Below, in pieces: positions 9,250 to 18,850 of a DNA stretch of 64,000 nucleotides. Origin of the DNA: an uncultured Pelagibacteraceae bacterium (GTDB lineage: Bacteria; Pseudomonadota; Alphaproteobacteria; Pelagibacterales; Pelagibacteraceae); NCBI GenBank assembly GCA_902588625.1, contig CACIPU010000004.1, positions 1-64,000 of the forward strand, in the 5' to 3' direction. The position numbers were made by a program, and so were the translations under genes. The number at the start of each line of letters is the position of its first letter. Position 1 is the stretch's first letter. The notes under the pieces were generated by a model. It had not been told where the DNA came from and made no database searches. It saw nothing but the letters and a program-made list of their open reading frames with translations.

Positions 9250-10455
9250 TTAATTAGCTTCCTTTTTTTTTTTAAAAATTCTATCCAAATGTCCAACGAT
9301 TCTATCTGTAAGAAAATCACTATAAGCAAAAACTTCGTTGGTATTAAATTTTTTAAGAATGTTTTTTGATTCATCACTTTTGTCCTCAATGGTAATAGTT
9401 TTTGAATCTGTGTTATTATCTTCAAGATAAATTAAAAAAATCCAATTATCTTCAACTTCGTTATCATACCTGATGTAAAATAAATTCTCCTCCCACCTTC
9501 TATCAATTACTCTTAAAATTTCAGATTTTTTAGGTAGCCATCTTTTGTTTATTTGAAATACTAAACTTTGGGCTGATCTAAAAAAACTTTCTAAAACTAT
9601 TTCTACTTGAAGTCGTTTTTCATTAAATTCTTTTTCTTTTCTATAAAGATCTTCGCGCGTATCGCCTGATTCAACTGTAATCCCTAAAGCTTCAATTCTC
9701 TCTTTGATTTTATTTTCTCTTATCTGCTTATATTTGAAACGGATTCGCTCAATAGCTTCCTGAACAGATCGATATTCTGATATATTTTCTTTTAATGACA
9801 ACCGTTCAAGATTAGCTATCTCATTTGCTTCACGTTTAGCAAATTGATCTAATTTACGTTGTACTTGCATACTTTCATATAATTTACGTTTTTTTTCTTG
9901 CAATTCTTTACGTAATTGAGCCTGACCTTCCTGAATAAACTTTTTTAAATCATTTTTTCGTTCGCGCTCTAATTTTATTTCAAACTGAAGTTCTTTTCTT
10001 TTTTCATCTATTTTTTGTTTTTCATATTCTTTTATTTTTTTTTCTTCTTCTTTTTTATCTAAAGCGATTTTTGCTAACTTTTTAAGTTTTTTATTCTCAA
10101 AATAACTATCATATGCAACAAAAAAAGGTCTCAATATGTAATTAGCTATTTTTTGTAAACTTATTTTTGTAATTTTAGCTGTTTGTTTTCTAATTTTTGA
10201 AATTTGTTTTTTTTTAAATTTTAATTTAAATTTTGTTTTTTTTATTTTTGGTAAACTAAATTTTAAACTTTTTAATCTATCTAAAGGTTGTCTTCTGAAT
10301 TTTGTAGTTTTTTTTCTTTTATTTTGTTTTTTTTTTTTAATATTTCTTTTGTGTTTGATTTTTTTTTTTTTAAAATAGACTTTGTATAACTTTTTTTTAA
10401 TTTTTCTCTTCTTAGTTATATTTTTTTTTAGTGATTTTTTTTTCTTTTTTTTCAT
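9250..10455 (-). CDS. Hypothetical protein with extremely Lys-rich N-terminus and coiled-coil centre
   Basis: Long intact ORF; first ~100 aa mostly K/R, then E/K coiled coil, then a more ordinary C-terminal domain. Confidence 0.65.
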   Translation of the reverse strand: MKKKKKKSLKKNITKKRKIKKKLYKVYFKKKKIKHKRNIKKKKQNKRKKTTKFRRQPLDRLKSLKFSLPKIKKTKFKLKFKKKQISKIRKQTAKITKISLQKIANYILRPFFVAYDSYFENKKLKKLAKIALDKKEEEKKIKEYEKQKIDEKRKELQFEIKLERERKNDLKKFIQEGQAQLRKELQEKKRKLYESMQVQRKLDQFAKREANEIANLERLSLKENISEYRSVQEAIERIRFKYKQIRENKIKERIEALGITVESGDTREDLYRKEKEFNEKRLQVEIVLESFFRSAQSLVFQINKRWLPKKSEILRVIDRRWEENLFYIRYDNEVEDNWIFLIYLEDNNTDSKTITIEDKSDESKNILKKFNTNEVFAYSDFLTDRIVGHLDRIFKKKKEAN

Positions 10456-10486
10456 AAAAGATTACTTTACTTATATATAACAAATA

Positions 10487-11683
10487 TTAGTTGTATATAT
10501 AATCTCTTCGATTACTCGGGATAGAACTAAAATCTTTTACAATCTGAAGTTGGTATACTAGCAAATCTCTATAATGGAATGCAGCTGAACAGCTGGCGAG
10601 ATAAAATTCCCACATTTTGCAAAAACGTTCAGAATACATTTTTTTTGCTTTTTCCCTATTTTCTAAAAATCTGTCTAGCCAAGCTTTTAAAGTTTTGTCA
10701 TAGTGATGTATTAGACTCTCCATATCGGCCAATATTAAGCCTGTTTTTTCAATAGAATCTAAGAGATCGCTTCCACTAGGAACCAGACCCCCTGGAAAAA
10801 TATATTTCTGTATAAATGGTTGAGGAGGTCCCTTTGGTTCTGTTGAACCAATGGTATGAACTAAGCTCAGACCATCGTCAGTCATTAAATTATTTAATTT
10901 TTTAAAAAAAGTTTTATAAAATTTCCTACCAACGTGCTCTAGAAACCCCACTGAAACAATTCTGTTAAATTTTCCTTTTATTTTTCTATAATCTATTAAT
11001 TCAAAATGACATTGATTATCTAGTTTTAATTCTTTAGCCTTTTTAATACAATAATCATATTGATTTTTGCTTAATGTAACTCCTGTTACTTCACATTCAG
11101 ATTGTTTTGCAATCTCAAAACACATTGAACCCCAACCACATCCTACATCTAATACTCTTTGACCTGGACGTAAATCTAATTTTTTAATTATATGATCAAT
11201 TTTATTCTGTTGGGCGTTTTCAAGAGTATCAGTTGAAGATTTCCAATATCCACAGGAATATTGACGATGTTTTTTATCTAAAAATAAATTATATAAATCT
11301 TCTCCCAGGTCGTAATGATGTTCAACATTTTTTTTTGATTTACCTGGTAAATTATAATTTGTAAAAAATCTCCACACATGTAAAATTTTTTTAAAAGTAT
11401 AGCCAGCTGTATTGATTTCACTATGACCTAAATTTTTAAAAGTTAAATTTAAAAAATCTAATAGCGTACCATTTTCAATTTTAATATCACCATTCATATA
11501 TGCTTCTGGAAAAGAAAGGTCAGGATTAATTAATAGCTTCCAATTAAGATTTTTATTTAAAATTTTTAAAGTTAATGGTTTCTTAAGATTTGGATTTCCA
11601 CAAATAAATTTTTGTCCCAGATGGTCAATTAAAATTATACCATCTTTTTTATATATCTTTGAAAATAATCTAGCTATTAACAT
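10487..11683 (-). CDS. cfa: Cyclopropane-fatty-acyl-phospholipid synthase family methyltransferase
   Basis: VEHHYDLGEDLYNLFLD, YSCGYW, VLDVGCGWGSM, VGFLEHVGRKFY. Confidence 0.9.
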   Translation of the reverse strand: MLIARLFSKIYKKDGIILIDHLGQKFICGNPNLKKPLTLKILNKNLNWKLLINPDLSFPEAYMNGDIKIENGTLLDFLNLTFKNLGHSEINTAGYTFKKILHVWRFFTNYNLPGKSKKNVEHHYDLGEDLYNLFLDKKHRQYSCGYWKSSTDTLENAQQNKIDHIIKKLDLRPGQRVLDVGCGWGSMCFEIAKQSECEVTGVTLSKNQYDYCIKKAKELKLDNQCHFELIDYRKIKGKFNRIVSVGFLEHVGRKFYKTFFKKLNNLMTDDGLSLVHTIGSTEPKGPPQPFIQKYIFPGGLVPSGSDLLDSIEKTGLILADMESLIHHYDKTLKAWLDRFLENREKAKKMYSERFCKMWEFYLASCSAAFHYRDLLVYQLQIVKDFSSIPSNRRDYIYN

Positions 11684-11686
11684 AAT

Positions 11687-12571
11687 TTAGGCCGCAATAT
11701 TTTTGTCAGGATAAAAATCTAAACTTTTTAACTCTGACATCATTTTTTTTTCTTGATCCTTATTTAGTAAACTTAATGGTGGTATTATAAATTTATATTT
11801 TTCATCTTCTAATGACATAAAAGTATGTATCCCTGAAATTAAATTATTTTTATCAAAAATTGAACGTATAGCGCATAAGCGTTCATTATGTGTTTGTTTT
11901 TTTTTATTATGAAAATCATCATAAACTTTACGAGCTAAGTTTGCAGTAACATTACAGACTGCACTAATAATGCCTGCACAACCTAGCTTTAGACCTTTAA
12001 GTAATTTTGTTTCTGAGCCTGGAAAAACTAGAAAGTTTGGTATTTTTAAATCTTCATATAGATTGTAAGTACTATCCTTAACGCCAACTATTTGTTTCGG
12101 AAAATTTTTAACTAATTTTTCTATTACCTGAATACTAAATTTATACCCACTAAGCTTTTCAAAATTGTAAAGTATTATTTCACAGTTTGGAACTCTCTGG
12201 ATTACATTTGAAAAAAAATTGTAAACTTCTTCGTCGCCGTACTTGTAGTAAGCTGGGGGCATTATAAGAAATTTATTCATTCCGTTAGTTAAACTACGTT
12301 TCATTAACTCAACTGTTTCCTTAAGTGAATTGTTAGATGTGCCTATTAAGAAATTTTCTTTAAATTTGCTATTACAAACTTTATCTATTAATTTTTCTTT
12401 TTCATTTCTTGAAATTAACTGACCTGCGCCTGTACTTCCAAATATAGCGACTCCATGACAACCTTGGTCTATAAGTCTTTCTGCATGCGATATTGTAGAA
12501 TTAATATCTAAAGATAGATCTTTATCTACACAAGACATAGATGCTGCATAAATTCCTGGTTTGACTGCCAT
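11687..12571 (-). CDS. Dihydrodipicolinate synthase/N-acetylneuraminate lyase family aldolase
   Basis: GCHGVAIFGSTGAGQLIS, MPPAYYKYGDEEVYNFF, YNFEKLSGY, VGVKDST (Schiff-base Lys). Confidence 0.85.
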   Translation of the reverse strand: MAVKPGIYAASMSCVDKDLSLDINSTISHAERLIDQGCHGVAIFGSTGAGQLISRNEKEKLIDKVCNSKFKENFLIGTSNNSLKETVELMKRSLTNGMNKFLIMPPAYYKYGDEEVYNFFSNVIQRVPNCEIILYNFEKLSGYKFSIQVIEKLVKNFPKQIVGVKDSTYNLYEDLKIPNFLVFPGSETKLLKGLKLGCAGIISAVCNVTANLARKVYDDFHNKKKQTHNERLCAIRSIFDKNNLISGIHTFMSLEDEKYKFIIPPLSLLNKDQEKKMMSELKSLDFYPDKNIAA

Positions 12572-12623
12572 ATTTTTACCTCTTAACTTAATTAATTAAT
12601 ATAAATTATATAAAATTGAAAAA

Positions 12624-13559
12624 ATGAATCAAACAGCTTTAGTTATAATAAAATCAATGGGAATTGGTGATCTGGTAATTCTAAAGAGTAATATTGATGC
12701 AATTAGCAAATCTATTAATAAAAAAGTAGTAGTTCTAGCGCAGGCAAATACACGCGCATCTGAAATATTAAAATTTGACCCACATGTGCAGGAGGTAATC
12801 GATTTAGATAAAAAAGGATTTTTTAAAATCATTAAAAAAATTAAATCTAGAAATTTCAACCAATCATATATTTACAGTGATAGTTTAAGACTTTATCTGA
12901 TCTCAAAGTTTTCAGGAATAAAAAATAATTTTCAATATAGATTTTTTTCAAAAAGAAAAAAAAATTTCTTTAAAACTGCAAAAGAATTTACTGAGAAGAC
13001 TTTAAATTCCAAAATTGATCACGAATCAAAAATTTTTTGGGATGAAAATGAAATAGAAAATATGAAAAAAAAATTTAATATTTCAAATAAGACAAAAAAT
13101 ATTGTATGTGGAATTTCAGCATCTGGGCCAACAAAAAGGTGGGATGTTAAAAATTATATAAAATTATTTGAAAATCTAAATAGTAAATTTGCTTGTAAAT
13201 TTTTTATTGCCGCGGGTCCCAAGGATGAAGATCTCGTAATGGAAATTATGAGCTCTTCCTCAATAAAAGATAAATGTATTTCTTTTTCAAATATGACCAT
13301 TGCAGAAACAATACCTATTATTAGTGCCTGTCAAAATTTTATAGGAAATGATACTGGTTGGGCTCAAATTTCTGCAGCTTTAAATTTAAAATCACTAATT
13401 ATTTTTTGCGATAGCCCCAGCGAAGCTTATGGTGTTTGGAGAAATAATATTAAAATTATTGTGCCGGAAGGTTTACAAATCTGCCAACATAACACTAGAG
13501 GGAAGGACAAGATTTCTTTTGATGAAGTTTTGAAAAAATCTATAGAATTAATTAGCTAA
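12624..13559 (+). CDS. Glycosyltransferase family 9 (heptosyltransferase-like)
   Basis: IKSMGIGDLVILK N-terminus, ISASGPTKRW, FIGNDTGWAQISAAL, RGKDKIS. Confidence 0.8.
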   Translation: MNQTALVIIKSMGIGDLVILKSNIDAISKSINKKVVVLAQANTRASEILKFDPHVQEVIDLDKKGFFKIIKKIKSRNFNQSYIYSDSLRLYLISKFSGIKNNFQYRFFSKRKKNFFKTAKEFTEKTLNSKIDHESKIFWDENEIENMKKKFNISNKTKNIVCGISASGPTKRWDVKNYIKLFENLNSKFACKFFIAAGPKDEDLVMEIMSSSSIKDKCISFSNMTIAETIPIISACQNFIGNDTGWAQISAALNLKSLIIFCDSPSEAYGVWRNNIKIIVPEGLQICQHNTRGKDKISFDEVLKKSIELIS

Positions 13560-14067
13560 AGTCTGTTTTAATTATCAAATCTTTTGCTTCTGTTAACATT
13601 TGAGATATTTTAGTGCTATCTATATCCTTGTTTAGATCTGGATGAACCTTAAGCATTAATTTTTTATAATTTGACTCGATTTTTTCTTGAGAATCTCCCT
13701 TTTTGCAATTTAAAAGCTCATAAGCTTCATTTAAACTTATACTACTAGATCCTGGCGAGAAATTTGTTCCAGATGTATATGAAAATCTTCCTTGTTGTCT
13801 TAATCTATTTAATAATCTAAAAATCATAATTGCTTTAAAAAGGGATAAGCCAGATTTTAATTTTATTAAGGGTAATATTAATAAAAATATTGGAGCTGCT
13901 AATAAAATTCTACCGGCAATTAGTAGAATAATACCACCAAGTATAGAAAAAATGATAACTAGTATTCTTATGCTTTTCGAAATCTTTTTAACATTGGCCC
14001 TAGCAAACCAAGTCAAAATTAAGACTAAAATAATAAAAATAATTATACCCAAAAAGATTAAGTTCAT
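13552..14067 (-). CDS. Membrane-anchored DnaJ-domain protein
   Basis: Two N-terminal TM segments, C-terminal J-domain with HPD (KVHPDLNKD). Confidence 0.85.
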   Translation of the reverse strand: MNLIFLGIIIFIILVLILTWFARANVKKISKSIRILVIIFSILGGIILLIAGRILLAAPIFLLILPLIKLKSGLSLFKAIMIFRLLNRLRQQGRFSYTSGTNFSPGSSSISLNEAYELLNCKKGDSQEKIESNYKKLMLKVHPDLNKDIDSTKISQMLTEAKDLIIKTDFS

Positions 14068-14085
14068 ATATTAATGCTCATTTAA

Positions 14086-16170
14086 ATGAATATACCAAAA
14101 CTAAGAAAAGAAAAAACAGTCAAAAAGTACCATGGTTATGAATTAACTGATCATTACGCTTATGTTGATCAACCCCATAATATTCTTGAAGTTTTACAAA
14201 ATCCTAAAAAACTTTTACCTGAAGTAAGAAAATATTTGGAAGAAAATAATAAAATAGCGGAAGAGTATTTTAATGATACAAAAATTTTACAAAAAAAATT
14301 ATTTGATGAAATAAAAGGGAAAATACAGCTAGAAGATGAAAGTTTAAAATTTAAAGATGCTAGATATTTTTATTGGACGAAAACAACTAAAAAAGGAAAC
14401 TATGTTAAATATCTCAGACAAAAAATTGGATCATCTAATATAGAAACTTATTTTGATGGTGATAAAGAAAAAAAATTAAATAAGTCAAAATATTTTGGTC
14501 TTGGTTCCGTTTCTGTATCACATAATGATCGATTACTTGCGTACTCAATTGATTTAAAGGGTTCTGAGTACTATGATATATTTTTAAAAGATATTAAAAC
14601 GAATAAATTTATAGATGAAAAAATCAAAAATACATCTGGAAATATTACATGGAGCCTGGACTCGAAGAGTTTTTTTTATTCACCATTAGACAAATATCAT
14701 AGATCAAAAAAAATTTATAGACACACTTTAGGAACCTCAATATTAAAAGATAAACTTATATTTGAAGAAAATGATGATTCTTTTTCTGTAGGTATATCGT
14801 TAACCGCTGATGAAAAATTTTTTGTGATTGCCACTTCAGATTCAAATACGGTCGAAGAATACTTTTTTCCTTCAAAAAGTAAAACTATTAAACCTTTATT
14901 ATTTAGTAAACGTAAAAAGGGAATAAAATATTCAATAGATAGTTGGAAAAACTATTGGTACATTCATACAAACAAAAATGCTCTGGATTATCAAATCTTA
15001 CGCTGTAAGCATAGCAGAATTAAAAAATTAGAGACATTTATTCCACCAAAGGAAAAAACTATTATAGGTGGTTTAAATTTTCTAGATGATTATATTTTGA
15101 GGGCAGAAAAATCAAATGCTATTCCTAAAATGTTTATTAGAAATATTCATTCTAATGAAGAAGAAGAATTAATAATTTCAAAAGAGCCAGTTGGATCACC
15201 AGGAATTTCTCTAATGCAAAAAAAAACAAATACGACAAAAATTTGGATCTCTTGGGACAGTTTAGCTACTCCAGGGAAAGTTTATGAGTATGATATTATT
15301 ACTAAAGAAAAAAAGTTAGTAAAAGAGACTAAAATTCCTTCAGGTCACAATCCCGATAACTATGTAGTAGAAAGATTGAAAGCTATCGGAAGTGATGGTC
15401 AAAAAATCCCTATAACTTTAGTAAGGAGAAAAGATGTTAAACTTGACGGTAAGTCAAAACTGCTTCTTTATGCTTATGGCTGCTATAAGCATAGCGTACC
15501 TGTTTCATTTAGTGCTTCAAAATTTTGTCTCGTTGATCGAGGAATTATATTTGGAATCGCACATGTTAGAGGTGGAGGAGAATTAGGTGAAAATTGGTAC
15601 TTAGAAGGAAAACTATTAAAAAAAAAACAAACTTTTTCTGACTATATAAGTGTTTGTGAGTATTTAATAAAAAATAAATACACATACAGAGGTGGCCTTG
15701 CATTTTATGGAGGGAGCGCTGGTGGAACTACTGGTGCTGCTGTTATTAATATAAATCCTGAATTATTTTTTGCAGCATTGCTTTTAGTACCTTATGTTGA
15801 TTGTTTAACAACTGCTTTAAATGATAAATTACCTTTGACACCTGGTGAATATGAAGTTTTTGGAAATCCAAAAAAATATAAAGAATATTTTGAATATATA
15901 AGATCTTATTCTCCTTATAATAATTTACGTAAAGCTAATTATCCACCTATGTTAGTTACTTCTTCAATTTTTGATAACCGAGTCCTATACTCAGAACCTA
16001 CAAAATATATTGCAAAGCTGCGCGAATTAAAAAGTGACAATAATGTTCAATTACTAAAATGTAAGTTAGAAGCTGCGGGTCATGGTGGTGCATCGGGACG
16101 GGACAACGCAATAATAGAATTGGCTGAAGAATATTCATTTATTCTAAAAAATGCAAAAATAAATAAATAA
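14086..16170 (+). CDS. ptrB: Prolyl oligopeptidase family / oligopeptidase B (S9A)
   Basis: ARYFYWTKT, AHVRGGGELGENWY, FYGGSAGGTTGA, AGHGGASGR catalytic His region. Confidence 0.85.
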   Translation: MNIPKLRKEKTVKKYHGYELTDHYAYVDQPHNILEVLQNPKKLLPEVRKYLEENNKIAEEYFNDTKILQKKLFDEIKGKIQLEDESLKFKDARYFYWTKTTKKGNYVKYLRQKIGSSNIETYFDGDKEKKLNKSKYFGLGSVSVSHNDRLLAYSIDLKGSEYYDIFLKDIKTNKFIDEKIKNTSGNITWSLDSKSFFYSPLDKYHRSKKIYRHTLGTSILKDKLIFEENDDSFSVGISLTADEKFFVIATSDSNTVEEYFFPSKSKTIKPLLFSKRKKGIKYSIDSWKNYWYIHTNKNALDYQILRCKHSRIKKLETFIPPKEKTIIGGLNFLDDYILRAEKSNAIPKMFIRNIHSNEEEELIISKEPVGSPGISLMQKKTNTTKIWISWDSLATPGKVYEYDIITKEKKLVKETKIPSGHNPDNYVVERLKAIGSDGQKIPITLVRRKDVKLDGKSKLLLYAYGCYKHSVPVSFSASKFCLVDRGIIFGIAHVRGGGELGENWYLEGKLLKKKQTFSDYISVCEYLIKNKYTYRGGLAFYGGSAGGTTGAAVININPELFFAALLLVPYVDCLTTALNDKLPLTPGEYEVFGNPKKYKEYFEYIRSYSPYNNLRKANYPPMLVTSSIFDNRVLYSEPTKYIAKLRELKSDNNVQLLKCKLEAAGHGGASGRDNAIIELAEEYSFILKNAKINK

Positions 16171-16188
16171 AAAATTAGTCTTTAAATT

Positions 16189-16506
16189 TTAAAAACACCC
16201 CTTGGACTCAAATCCTGTGATCATATCACCTTCATCGACAGTAAATTTTCTTACACATTTTAAACCATATCTTTTAGATTGATAAATTAGATTTCTAAAA
16301 CCTTTTTCGTCTCTTAATTCTTCATTAGGTTGTCCTAATTCTATTAAAACATGTCTTTGATTTTTGCCGATAAACATAGATAATTTTTGATTTTCTTTTT
16401 TGACTGTTTCTGAAATTTTTTTATTAACAGTTTCGCAGCTGGTTAACAAAATGAATAGTGAAAGTGTCATGGATAGTAAATTACGTCTCATAAAACAACT
16501 TAACAT
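16189..16506 (-). CDS. Putative small lipoprotein
   Basis: Signal peptide ending in LLTSC lipobox; start probably an internal Met (MRRNLLS). Confidence 0.55.
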   Translation of the reverse strand: MLSCFMRRNLLSMTLSLFILLTSCETVNKKISETVKKENQKLSMFIGKNQRHVLIELGQPNEELRDEKGFRNLIYQSKRYGLKCVRKFTVDEGDMITGFESKGCF

Positions 16507-16647
16507 AGAATTTAACGAATTAAACTAACCCTCAAGTTGAAATTTTGTGCACAATAAAATTTAAAAAAATAAGTTAATTTATTGTTATTAGCAAAGAAGT
16601 AATTAGAGTCTTGAATCTAAAATAAATAACAATTTAAGGAGAAAAAT

Positions 16648-17934
16648 ATGTTGGATAAATATTTCAACTATAGAAAACATAAAACAGATTTTAAAACAGA
16701 AGTAATAGCTGGAGTGTCAACATTTTTGACAATGGCTTATATTATGTTTTTGAATCCGGTTATACTTGCTGATGGTGGGTTTGACTTTGGTGGTGTTTTC
16801 ACAGCAACAGCCCTTGCTGCGGCATTGGCTTGTTTCATAGCTGCTTTTTACGCAAAAACATGGCCTGTTGGTCTTGCGCCTGGAATGGGAATAAATGCAT
16901 TCATTGCTTATGGAGTTTGTTTGGGTATGCAATATACTCCAGCAGAAGCACTTGGTGCTGTTCTTGTAGCCGGTGTAGTGTTCTTAATAATTTCACTAAC
17001 TCCAATTAGAGCTTGGCTAATTAACTCAATTCCAAAAAGTTTAAAACTAGGAATTGGTGCAGGTATTGGTCTATTCTTAGCTATTATTGGTTTCCAATTA
17101 ATGGGACTTACTTCTGATAATCCAGTAGTACTAGTTCAACTTGGTGACCTTTCTAATCCTTTACTTCTTTTAGGTGCAGGTGCATTTATATCGATGATCG
17201 TAATGGAAAAAATGAAAATTAAAGGAAATATAATTATAGGAATTATTGCCTTTAGTATCATTGCTTGGGTTACTGGCTTAGGTAAATTTAATGGAGTAGC
17301 TTCTATGCCTCCTCCGATGACTCATTTATTTGCATTTGATTTAGGAGCTGCACTTTCAGCTTCAATGGTAACAGTAATTTTTACTCTGTTCTTCATTGAC
17401 TTTTTTGATACTGCAGGAACTTTAACGAGTGTTGCTAATGTTTCAGGAAAAATTGGAAGCAATGGTAAGATTGAAGATGTAGACAAAATGATGTTGTCAG
17501 ACAGTGTATCAACTGTTGCTGGAGCTGTAATGGGAACTAGTACGGTTACTACTTATGTTGAGTCTGCCGCTGGAGTTAAAGCTGGCGGAAGAACAGGAAT
17601 GACATCACTTGTTATAGGGATTTTATTCTTAGCAATGTTGTTCTTATCACCATTAGCTACAAGTTTACCAAAAGAGATAGATGCAGCAGCTCTTATTTAT
17701 ATTGCCACTTTATTTGTTCGTAATATTAAGGACATAGAATGGGATGATATAGGTGAAGCTGGACCTGCGGTCCTTGCAATGATTGCAATGCCATTTACTT
17801 ACTCTATTTCAAATGGAATAGCTTTAGCGTTTGTTTCTTATGCTGCTATTAAAATTTGCACAGGAAGAACAGATGTTAGTCCTGCTATTTGGGTGATTGC
17901 TATATTAAGTCTTATAAGCTTTATAGTAGGTTAA
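16648..17934 (+). CDS. AzgA/PbuG-type (NCS2-like) purine permease
   Basis: TEVIAGVSTFLTMAYIMFLNP, PVGLAPGMGINAF, DFFDTAGTLTSVAN, GTSTVTTYVESAAGVKAGGRTGMTS; Shine-Dalgarno aaggag just upstream. Confidence 0.9.
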   Translation: MLDKYFNYRKHKTDFKTEVIAGVSTFLTMAYIMFLNPVILADGGFDFGGVFTATALAAALACFIAAFYAKTWPVGLAPGMGINAFIAYGVCLGMQYTPAEALGAVLVAGVVFLIISLTPIRAWLINSIPKSLKLGIGAGIGLFLAIIGFQLMGLTSDNPVVLVQLGDLSNPLLLLGAGAFISMIVMEKMKIKGNIIIGIIAFSIIAWVTGLGKFNGVASMPPPMTHLFAFDLGAALSASMVTVIFTLFFIDFFDTAGTLTSVANVSGKIGSNGKIEDVDKMMLSDSVSTVAGAVMGTSTVTTYVESAAGVKAGGRTGMTSLVIGILFLAMLFLSPLATSLPKEIDAAALIYIATLFVRNIKDIEWDDIGEAGPAVLAMIAMPFTYSISNGIALAFVSYAAIKICTGRTDVSPAIWVIAILSLISFIVG

Positions 17935-17954
17935 AAATTTAAATATTTTATAAG

Positions 17955-17987
17955 AAAGGGCCGGATTTATTCTGGCCCTTTTTTTAT
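17955..17987 (+). terminator. Rho-independent terminator after purine permease
   Basis: GC-rich inverted repeat aaagggcc...ggccctttt followed by T-tract (agaaagggccggatttattctggcccttttttt). Confidence 0.85.
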
Positions 17988-18508
17988 TTGGTGTGCTTTT
18001 TTTTTAAGTCTTCAATTCTAATTTCTTCATAATGCTCAAATGGCTGAACGATCCATGGATTATCAGACAAACGCACTGCACAATAATCAGGTTCAAAAGT
18101 TGATTTCTTTTTTTTCCATAATGTTGCTGTTTTTATATCTTCAATTTTATCCTTTATAGGTTCATAGTTTTTTAACCAATCAACACTTTTATTTAAAGTA
18201 ATTCCAGTATCAGAAAGATCATCACATAAAAGAATTTTTCCACCCATATTTTTTGCTATTGAACTCATCTCTCTAGAAAACACTATATCTCCCTGTTCGT
18301 CTTCAATTCCTTTTCCACTATAAGATTCTACAGCTAAATATGCACATTTTAATTTAAAAACCCTACTCAAGAGATCTATCATTGGGGCACCACCACGCAT
18401 TATACCAACAAGTAAAGTTGGTTTATAACCACTGTCATGAATCATGACTGCTAACTTCTCTACAGTTTTATTATATTCATCCCAAGAAAGAATTAATTTT
18501 TCTGACAT
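17984..18508 (-). CDS. Purine phosphoribosyltransferase (xanthine/hypoxanthine type)
   Basis: LLVGIMRGGAPMIDLLSR, ILLCDDLSDTGITL (PRPP loop), next to purine permease. Confidence 0.8.
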   Translation of the reverse strand: MSEKLILSWDEYNKTVEKLAVMIHDSGYKPTLLVGIMRGGAPMIDLLSRVFKLKCAYLAVESYSGKGIEDEQGDIVFSREMSSIAKNMGGKILLCDDLSDTGITLNKSVDWLKNYEPIKDKIEDIKTATLWKKKKSTFEPDYCAVRLSDNPWIVQPFEHYEEIRIEDLKKKHTK

Positions 18509-18556
18509 ATTAATTCTGCTATCATAGCTAAAAAAAATTAATTAAAAAGGAGAAAA

Positions 18557-18850
18557 TTGATGCCTAAAGGATATTGGTTAGCAACCTACAAAAAAATAGA
18601 AAACAAAGATAATCTTGGTAACTATGCCGCAAAAGCAACTGAGACGATAAAAAGTCATGGAGGAAACGCTCTTGTACGAGGAGGAAAATATAAATGTTTA
18701 GAGGGTAATGATTTTCCGCGAACCGTGATATGGGAATTTCCAACTTACGATGCTGCAGAAAAATGTTACAACTCAAAGGAATATCAAGAAGCCTGGAAAT
18801 TGGCAAAAAGTTCAACGGTGAGAGATCTACAGATTGTTGAAGGGGTTTAG
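18557..18850 (+). CDS. DUF1330 family protein
   Basis: KGYWLATYKKI, GGKYKCLEG, TVIWEFPTYDAAEKCYNSKEYQ. Confidence 0.8.
   Translation: MMPKGYWLATYKKIENKDNLGNYAAKATETIKSHGGNALVRGGKYKCLEGNDFPRTVIWEFPTYDAAEKCYNSKEYQEAWKLAKSSTVRDLQIVEGV

Noticed and set aside
10200-10455. Poly-T/poly-A tracts considered as a regulatory or phase-variable region
   Set aside because: They are the Lys codons of the minus-strand lysine-rich ORF, which remains open throughout.
16507-16647. Possible purine riboswitch upstream of the permease
   Set aside because: No conserved purine-aptamer core or convincing three-way junction could be read; only a Shine-Dalgarno is evident.
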